Part shown: one piece after another, positions 57,263 through 64,000 of the stretch
How the letters are laid out: the number at the start of each line of letters is the position of its first letter
How positions within the stretch are numbered: position 1 is the stretch's first letter
Origin: Typhlomys cinereus
Taxonomy: Eukaryota > Chordata > Mammalia > Rodentia > Platacanthomyidae
Assembly (NCBI GenBank): GCA_023101885.1
Contig: JALPQD010000143.1
Location: 4,744,014-4,808,013 of the forward strand
Direction of reading: 5' to 3'
DNA length: 64,000 bases
Made by a program: the position numbers and the translations under genes
Notes under the pieces: generated by a model
Told to the model about the DNA's origin: nothing
What the model saw: the letters and a program-made list of their open reading frames with translations, nothing else
The model's database searches: none

Positions 57263-58638
57263 GCACATGTAACTTTTTATTAAGCAAAAAGATAAATAGG
57301 TATCTAGTTTCATAGCATGTTTGTCTGCTTACTAAGGTGGCTTTCATTTGCGCCAGGGTTGGAGGATAAATGTCTCATCAATCATTTTTTTTTCTGCAGA
57401 GGAACAAGCTGCCATGCACACGTTGAATAAGAGTTGGTGCTCCTTGGCACTGGCTTTGAGTCATAGAACATGCCTTGTTTGTTCAGGAACGGGTTTTTCT
57501 GCCTGCTGCCTGCCCTATTTAATAGCTTGTTTGCAAGTCCTGTCTGCTATGATTTTTCCTCTGAGAACAGAATTGATCCTGGGTGTTAATAGAAGGAAAA
57601 TGATACAGGATTTATCTCTATTTTTTCTAATTGTTGTGTTTATACAGTTTTTTTTTTTAAACCTATATTGTCACTGTGAAAGAGAATCCCAGCAATTGCT
57701 TTGTGTGTACCGTAGGTCCCTCATTCATGCAGACAGGTTGAATTGATGATTCGAAAGTGGTCCTTCTGTTGCATCCCCACAGTCTCTGATACTCTTCAAG
57801 TCTTTCCACTGCTTGTTTTTCCTGCCTTCACTTCTTCATCTCAGTGAATAAAATGTTCATTTGTCTGATGCAGACAGAGTCACCCTGGGAAAAACCCACC
57901 TTCGGCTCACTCCCTTCTTTGTTGTGAATATATTTGTAGCAGTCTGCCTCAAAGAGAATGACCTCAGTTCTAGTTTCCCTTTACTTTTTGGTGGGCTTGC
58001 CAAGGAGAAAAGACCATTGCTTATCACACGGGTAGAAACACACCACTACCTAGAGAAGCGAGTCTGGATGTAGGAGATTGGAAGTTTGGATCTTTTCTTC
58101 ATAATAGGTTATGAAACACCACAGACCTGCTGATGGATAAAAATCGTGATTTTTCTAGTCAACCCTTTTGTTTATTACCTCATCCATTCATTTCTTACAT
58201 CTTCGATCATCAGTTCATTTGTTCAGAATGTTTGCTGGTGGTGTACTATTCACTAATCCCCACCCTGTGGAACCTGACAGGTTCATGAATGAGTGAATCA
58301 AAACTAAGCAAAACTTCCACCTGCACCACAACCTCCCTTCATTCTGTCGCTTCGGAGTGCCACAGATGTCGATCCGGCTGCCGGAATACCAAGCCCCACC
58401 ACTCGTGTCTCTGGGAAAGTTTACTGTGGGACAGTAAAACTGTGCCCACCTCATAGGGTGGTTATGAGGAACAAGCATGCTCATTGTGTAAAACATTTAA
58501 AACAGTGGTTTATGATAAATACCCTATAAATGTAAGCTCCACCGGCACAAATAACAAATTATGTGTATTCGTTTCAAAGTGTGATGAGGATTATGAATGA
58601 AAAGAATGTAGTTGTTAAGAGAATAAACAAGATTTATA
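57263..58638. other. TBC1D4 intron 1 stretch, nothing recognised
   Basis: The 132-codon frame at 57348-57746 matches nothing known. Confidence 0.45.
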
Positions 58639-58998
58639 GGTGGGGGAGATGGCTCAGTGCTTAACGCCTTTGCCTCTCAAGCAAAAGGACCTGAGTTCAG
58701 ATTCCTAGATCCCATGTAAAAATGCCAGGTGGGTATGACATGATATATATAATTTTACCCTGGAAGGCAGATGGTGGGAATTCCAGCAGCAAGCTGGCTA
58801 GCTAGACCAGCCCTAATGGTGCTCTGGGTTTAATTAGAGACCCAGGCTGACAGCAGTAAGCTGGAAGAGCACTTGAGGATGATTATTGATAGCACTCTTG
58901 GGCGACTATAGATACACTCACCCATGTGTGTCCACCTATACACAATATACACATAAACCATACACATACACACACATATATAAAAGAAAGGAATAAAA
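58639..58998 (+). repeat. tRNA-derived B2-like SINE, subfamily B, with internal insertion
   Basis: Head gtgggggagatggctcagtgc, caggtgggtatgacatg, then an extra segment (about 58785-58870: agcaagctggctagctagac ...) absent from sister copies, then gaggatgattattg and a CA/ATA tail. Flanking aagattta (58629-58636 and about 59000) may be the duplication. Confidence 0.82.
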
Positions 58999-59478
58999 AA
59001 AGATTTACTCTGAATAGTTCAGTTGGTATAGTCTTCAGTCTCTTTTCCTGGGAAAATAATCTTAAATTATTTACTTGTTTCTGTCACTCATCCTATGTGC
59101 TATAGAAAAGTCAGTCCCATCTCCAGCTTCTAGGTAGGAAGTAGGCCCCCCCCCCATATGTCCCAGGATTCCTGGGGATCCCTGAAATGGGATAGTACTG
59201 AATGCTGTGTGTGCTAAAGCTTTGCTTCCATTCAACATTTAAAAGTAGATGCTGGCTCCATCCTAAGTAAGCTGTTGTGCGCTGTGGTCATAATGTTTGC
59301 AAGCTGAGAAAGGAAAGCAACATACATTTCTTTCTCCTTTTTTGCACTTTCACAGCTGATAGACGCCGTCTTACTGAAGATCCTAGCAGTCTGAGTCTGT
59401 GGTTTTTCCCTCAACCTTTCCTTATAGAGTCAAGATTTTTTTCACTTTCAGGAAGTGCTTTGTGGTGTCTCTTTAATT

Positions 59479-59733
59479 TTTAAATTATATATGTGTGTGT
59501 GTGTGTGTGTGTGTATGTGTCAGGTGGTACTGTGTGTCCCAGTGAAGGACGAAGGGTGACTTTGGGAATCAACCTGGATTGCTTTTACCTCCTTTTCGTT
59601 TGGCTCTGGAACTTTCCAGGCTCTGCCCGTAAAGGCCGGAAGTGCAGACCACCACCATTTCTGCCTGGCATTTTCATGTGGGATCCTTCTGCTTGTCAGG
59701 TAGAGTCTTAACCCCTGAACTATCTCTGATCTC
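59479..59733 (-). repeat. tRNA-derived B2-like SINE, subfamily B
   Basis: Minus-strand copy: tat(GT)n tail, tactgtgtgtcccagtgaagg, ggattgcttttacctcc, gcattttcatgtggga and head complement cctgaactatctctg. The gacctgggatctgaactcagg segment is missing. Confidence 0.86.
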
Positions 59734-59767
59734 TTGGACCTAATGAAATCACCACCTCACTCCTTTG

Positions 59768-60108
59768 GTCTCTGTTGCTGTGAGACACCACTCAAAGTCA
59801 AGCAACTTAAAGGAGAAAGGGAGATTTATTCAGCTTAGGGTTCCAGAGGGGCGATGCGGTCCTTATGTTGGCAAAGGCCTGGGCTGGCTGGTAGAAGCTG
59901 GAGGCAGTCTCAGTGAAGTCTGTCTTGGGAGACTGAGAGCTGCAAAAAACTGTCAGTTCCTGGAAGTAGGGTGGGGCTAATCAACCTCAAGGTCTACCAC
60001 CCTCCTTCAGCAAGGTTCCACCTCTTAAAGGTGCCATGACCTTTCCAAACAAGTAAAAATTCAAAAACATGCGCCCGTGGGGGACAACTCACATTTCAAA
60101 CCATGAAA
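59768..60108 (+). mobile_element. MaLR-type solo LTR
   Basis: ggtctctgttgctgtgagac, caagcaacttaaagg, agatttattcagcttaggg and gggggacaactcacatttc ... aaccatgaaac parallel the 13082 copy closely. Confidence 0.73.
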
Positions 60109-60420
60109 CTACTTTTGTATTTTGGGACCGTCGTTACACAAGCACAACAAATAGTGAAACAGTTGTCTGGTAAGCTCAACTGCTACAAGTAGCCCAGGTG
60201 TGGGTAGTCTGGATTGGGTGGATGCACTGCTATGGAATGATCGTGTTCCAGGTGGGTAGGTTGGGGTAGTTTTGAGATTTGATCACCCTACTCAGAGGGA
60301 CAGGCAACTGAAAACTTAGGACTTGCCCATTTCTACAATTCTCCATACAGTATTTCAGATCATGCAGATCATAAGGAACTGCAAGTGTGAAGATGCATGG
60401 ACGTTTGTACAGTGCCACTG

Positions 60421-61130
60421 ATTTTTAAATTTTATTTAGTTTTATAAACGTATTGATAATAATCTTTGTTTCCCTCCATCCCTCCCCTACTCCTCTCCCT
60501 TTCCCTCATCAATCCATCCCACTCCCGCTCCACCCTCATACGTAGCTACTTCTATGGACCCCAGGGTTCCCTCTGGCTTGTCTACTCTTGTGGGGGTTCA
60601 GGCCTCTGTGATATATCAAGTCACCTCTCTTTGGGACCCCCCACTGATAGGGGCATTTCCCTTCACTCAGTCACACAGCTCTGTCCCTAAGGCTTCCCCT
60701 GTGTGATCTCTCTCTTCTGTTCTCCGTAGTCTATGGAAGTGTGCTGGTATTTCAGTTATTCTCCAAGCCTTAGGATGGGGAGAGGTTAGGATGGCTTGGC
60801 TCTGGGAGAGCATTGCGGGTTGCCGGGAGTCTGCATTACGGTTGTTCGTTGTTGTCCACTTCACTGCTCTTCTATTGGTCTGGACTCCATCCTGTCAGGA
60901 TGTTGGGATCCTCTACTACTCTTGTAGAAGATCTCTAGGCCCTCTGAGTGGTAAGTGCTCTCCACTTTATACAGGACCCGAGGCCAGCTTGAGTCTGAAG
61001 ATTCACTGGCGATCATCGCTCCCAGGACCGTATCTCAGTCTGTGCTTGTGTGATGAGGAGACTTGCCAGGGGGCTTCTCATTCGGTTTTCTCCCACTTTG
61101 TCCTTGTAGATGTAAAGCCAGGAACCGCTG
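60421..61130 (-). repeat. L1 3' end (3' UTR), antisense
   Basis: atttttaaattttatttagtt, a C/T-rich block (ccctccatccctcccctact), gtagctacttctatggacccc and later gtcaggatgttgggatcctc. It is about 700 bp with no ORF2 coding sequence. Confidence 0.65.
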
Positions 61131-61203
61131 CTTAGCACAAGAGTGAAGAGAACTCAGCACCCTGAGGGAACTGCTGAAACTGGAGTAAACTACTTGAACT
61201 TTG

Positions 61204-61565
61204 GTGCTGCAGTTACTCTGCACGTTGTGGACATATTCAAGACAAAGCGGCTTAGGCAACAAAGGGGCTTTATTTCGACTTCTGCTTGTCCAGTTACAGG
61301 TTTCATAGTCTGGCTTGACAGGGGCACTCACACCACCACCAGGGACCCGGAGAACTGGCCACACCGAATCCACAGGGCTGCTGAGAGAGGGCAGACCTCA
61401 CTCTCCAGACCCCCAGTTGTCCAAGTATGCTGCAGAGTAGCGACTGACTGAACCAGCTCCTTGCACTGCATCGGCCTGCCCAGGGAACGCACCCGTCACC
61501 AGAGGCTGGGGCTTCCCGCATCAATTAGACAGTCTCGTGCAGGTTTGCTGAGGGCTTCCGGGTTG
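61204..61565 (+). mobile_element. MaLR-type LTR, GC-richer variant
   Basis: tgctgcagttactctgcacg, gcaacaaaggggctttatttc, gttacaggtttcatagtctgg, gaactggccacacc and ctgagagagggcagacc match the 10187/26766 group. A single unit of the 39-bp region is present in diverged form (ttgtccaagtatgctgcag). Confidence 0.7.
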
Positions 61566-61617
61566 GAGGAGAAACAGGCGTGAGAGGCAAAATCTCAAGG
61601 ATTCTCTCTCTCTCTCT

Positions 61618-61913
61618 CTTTTTTTTTTTAACTTTTTAAAACTTTATTTCAAAAGACTTACTATAGAAGCATACTTTATAAAAAGTTGTGTAGGAAATAA
61701 AATTCCTAAATTATAGATAGAAATGTAATATTACAGCACAATAACATAAAAGACAGAAATATAAAAGGGCTCTATACTGCCCCAAAACTTAATTTTACAC
61801 TGAATTTTACACCATAGAAATTGTCAGTGACTCAAGCAGTTCAGGCCCAAGAGTAGTTATTAATACTAATCTGCAAGAAAGAAAGAGAGTGTGGCATTTG
61901 TCTTTCTGTGTAA
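61618..61913 (-). pseudogene. Retrocopied 3' UTR-like fragment, antisense, gene not identified
   Basis: On the minus strand the stretch ends with gaaataaagttttaaaaagtt followed by a pure A run (T at 61620-61630 on +). This is the arrangement of a polyadenylated mRNA end. No coding sequence is recognised. A short T-rich CT run (61600-61619) precedes it. Confidence 0.5.
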
Positions 61914-61975
61914 GGTTCTCATTACTTCTTTTTTTTTTTTTTAACTTCTTTTTTTTTTGGTTCTCATTACTTCTT
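61914..61975. repeat. 17-bp direct repeat flanking a poly-T insert
   Basis: ggttctcattacttctt occurs at 61914-61930 and 61959-61975 with 28 bp of T-rich sequence between. This looks like a target-site duplication around a tail-only insertion. Confidence 0.8.
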
Positions 61976-62246
61976 AAAAAATGTTTGTTTGTTTGTTTAT
62001 TTTATTTATGTGTGTATATCATAGGACACTGTGTGTTCCAGGACCAAGTGTGACTTTGGGAATCATCCTGGATTGCTTCTACTCCTTCTTGCTTTGATCT
62101 GGCATTTCCCAAGCTCTGCCCATCAATGCAGGAAGTGCAGGCCACTGTCTTTTCTGCCTGCGATTTTTATGTGGGACCTGGGATGTGAACTCAGGATTTT
62201 CTGCTTTCAAGACAGAGTCTTAACCCCTGAGTTATCTCTCCAGCCC
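61976..62246 (-). repeat. tRNA-derived B2-like SINE, subfamily B
   Basis: Minus-strand copy: tttgtttgtttgtttatttt tail, ataggacactgtgtgttcc, catcctggattgcttctact and head complement tgagttatctctccagccc. The left flank ttctcattacttct resembles the right flank ttctcatttct. Confidence 0.88.
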
Positions 62247-62261
62247 GAGGATTCTCATTTC

Positions 62262-63565
62262 TAAAATGAGGCCAATGGCTATTAGAGACTTGCAGACGCT
62301 TTCTGATCTAAGATACTTGAGAGATGGCATATCTTCCAGGACTAATTGTGATTTTTAGAGACTTGGCAGCCACTTCTTTTCACTAAGATCAGGCCTGGTG
62401 AAATTGGAATCTTGGGGTGGGATGAAAAGATGTTATTCTGGTTTTGCTTTGCAGCTGGACTGGACTGCGTGTAAGACCTTTATGGTTTATAAATATAAAT
62501 ACATTTTTATAAATATATTGATGCCCACTAGATTCTTGAGCCTCTCTGCAGATGCACTGGCCCAGAATCTCACGGCTGGCCCCGGGACTCTTTCTAAAAT
62601 AGGTAAAGGAAAGAAGTCTGCGTAGCACTTGCTCATCGAGTAGATTTGAATAACCACTGTCTTAGGAGATCCAAGGCCCCTTCCTATACACTCAGAAACT
62701 CTTACATAAGCCTGGGATCGACAGAAACTGTGGGACTTGTCACACAACTGTCTCACCAGACCCCACAAGTGACAGTCCACCGCTATGTCTAGACACTGCC
62801 TCTGACCAAGTTGTTAGCATTTCTGTCTAAAGTGGTCATCAAAATGCCGTTTCCGACTGTAGACCTGTAATCAGCCTTGTGAGTGAATGAGAATGTTTTC
62901 AGAAGCCTGGATGTTTGAGCGATGGTTGTAATGGTCACCGAGACAACAGTTAAAATAGCACTTCATGCATTTGTATCTGCCCAGCTTCTGACATGGCAGC
63001 TGGCGAATGAGCCCTGCTGATGAAGCCACACCCTACAGTTATTGCCCGGCCGTGAATACTCACGCTTTGCCTAGAGGAGAAGAAGGCAGGCGTCGGTCGT
63101 CAGGTGCTGAGGCAGGGTCGGAAGCACACTCAGAAGCAATGGGGAGGTGACGAGGCGTGCTGGGAGCGAGCCAAGGAGGGGACCGCTCCGAGGCGGAAGC
63201 GACACCCCAAGAATGATTCCCCAGGAAGAAATTACTCTAATTGATGTAATTGAGACTTTGTTTATGTTCATTTGGGACTGCGTTGGCAGTCATCCAGTTT
63301 GCCCAAGGTGGCAAAGAAGAATCTTAGCTTTGGAAAATGATGCTCTAGGCTGTGTGTATGTGTGTGTGTAATGGGGAAAATTTAGCTCTGTTTCGTCACA
63401 TTTTTCCTTTTCACTTCCTCCTTTCCCTCCTCTTTTTTTCCTTCCATTTTTCTTTCTCTTTCTCTTTTTTCTTTCCTTCTTTCTTCTTTTTTCCCCTTCT
63501 AAGTTAGATATAAGCAATGGGAAGTAAAAGTGTATGAGTTTTACATGAAGAAGGAGGCACATTTT
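62262..63565. other. TBC1D4 intron 1 stretch, mostly unassigned
   Basis: A C/T-rich tract lies at 63402-63500. Otherwise nothing is recognised. Confidence 0.45.
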
Positions 63566-63580
63566 TATTTTTCCTTTTTT

Positions 63581-63624
63581 AAAAAATTTTTATTATTTAT
63601 TCAATTGTGCATGTATGCGTGTGT

Positions 63625-63671
<47 letters not shown>

Positions 63672-63889
63672 ACCGCGGACGAATTCGGGAGCCACCATGG
63701 ACCGCCTCCACCTCATCCTTGTTTACTCTGCCCCAGGATTCACAGGCTCCGCCCTACCAGGACCAGAAACGCAGCCCCCCCCCCCCCCCCGCTTCTGCCC
63801 ATTGTCTATACGTAGGGTCTAGGATCCGAATTCAGGACCTTCCGCCTGCAAGGCAGAGGCTTAACCCCCGAGCCACCTCTCCAGCCCCC
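63581..63889 (-). repeat. tRNA-derived B2-like SINE, young subfamily A, with perfect target-site duplication
   Basis: Minus-strand full copy with a (GT)n run (about 63627-63668), a C run (63775-63790) in the body and head complement ccacctctccagcccc. A perfect 15-bp duplication (tatttttcctttttt) lies at 63566-63580 and 63890-63904. Confidence 0.93.
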
Positions 63890-63904
63890 TATTTTTCCTT
63901 TTTT

Positions 63905-64000
63905 ATTAAGTTATTGCACAAAACAACGGATTTCATTATTAATTTTCATGCACCTATATAATATACTTTAATTGTATTCACGTACAAATCACTCTCTCTT
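63905..64000 (-). repeat. L1 3' end, antisense, cut by the window edge
   Basis: attaagttattgcacaaaac and attaattttcatgcacctatataatatac resemble the AT-rich start of antisense L1 3' UTRs such as that at 21242. Confidence 0.5.

Larger units (their letters stand above)
44620..64000 (+). other. TBC1D4: TBC1D4 intron 1 (5' portion, continues past the window)
   Basis: No further TBC1D4 exon is recognised to the window end, consistent with the very long first intron known in mammals. Contents are SINEs, LTRs, L1 3' ends and simple repeats listed separately. 44880-46190 and 46600-48370 show nothing recognised. Confidence 0.85.

Overview
This window is mammalian nuclear DNA, and the repeats point to a rodent. 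It has long introns with GT-AG-type splice sites, two CpG islands, many (GT)n/(CA)n tracts, B1-like, ID-like, B4-like and B2/B3-like SINEs, MaLR-type solo LTRs and rodent-type L1 3' ends. The most distinctive repeat is a tRNA-derived, B2-like SINE of about 250-310 bp. Its head matches B2, but its GC-rich body matches no family I can name, so I do not assign a species. The set fits a mouse-related (myodont) rodent that is not a typical murid.

Two protein genes are supported, both on the + strand. COMMD6 is complete at 1066-8859: four coding exons (including a 12-nt microexon) encode 87 residues, and a CpG-rich promoter with clustered ETS-type GGAA sites lies just upstream. The first coding exon of TBC1D4 (AS160) is at 44122-44619 inside a large CpG island and encodes residues 1-166. 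It ends at an apparent GC-type 5' splice site, and the rest of the window (44620-64000) is the start of TBC1D4 intron 1. COMMD6 followed by TBC1D4 on the same strand is the order I recall for this locus in human (13q22). The two proteins act in endosomal recycling (the COMMD/CCDC22/CCDC93 part of Commander) and in insulin-regulated GLUT4 vesicle traffic (a Rab GAP). I see no sign that they are functionally coupled here.

Layout: 1-1000 left flank and promoter side; 1066-8991 COMMD6; 9010-43230 intergenic, holding LTRs, SINEs, L1 3' ends and a decayed ERV-L-type pol remnant (about 14.4-16.4 kb); 43230-44880 TBC1D4 promoter, 5' UTR and exon 1; 44620-64000 intron 1 with further repeats. Every L1 3' end I recognise lies on the minus strand. 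Other unusual structures are a 39-bp x 6 tandem array inside an LTR, a 7-bp x 9 expansion inside a SINE, and a stacked-insertion site near 61.6-62.3 kb. I found no CRISPR, bacterial or defence-like system. Nearly all other open frames in the window are chance frames in repeats or introns.
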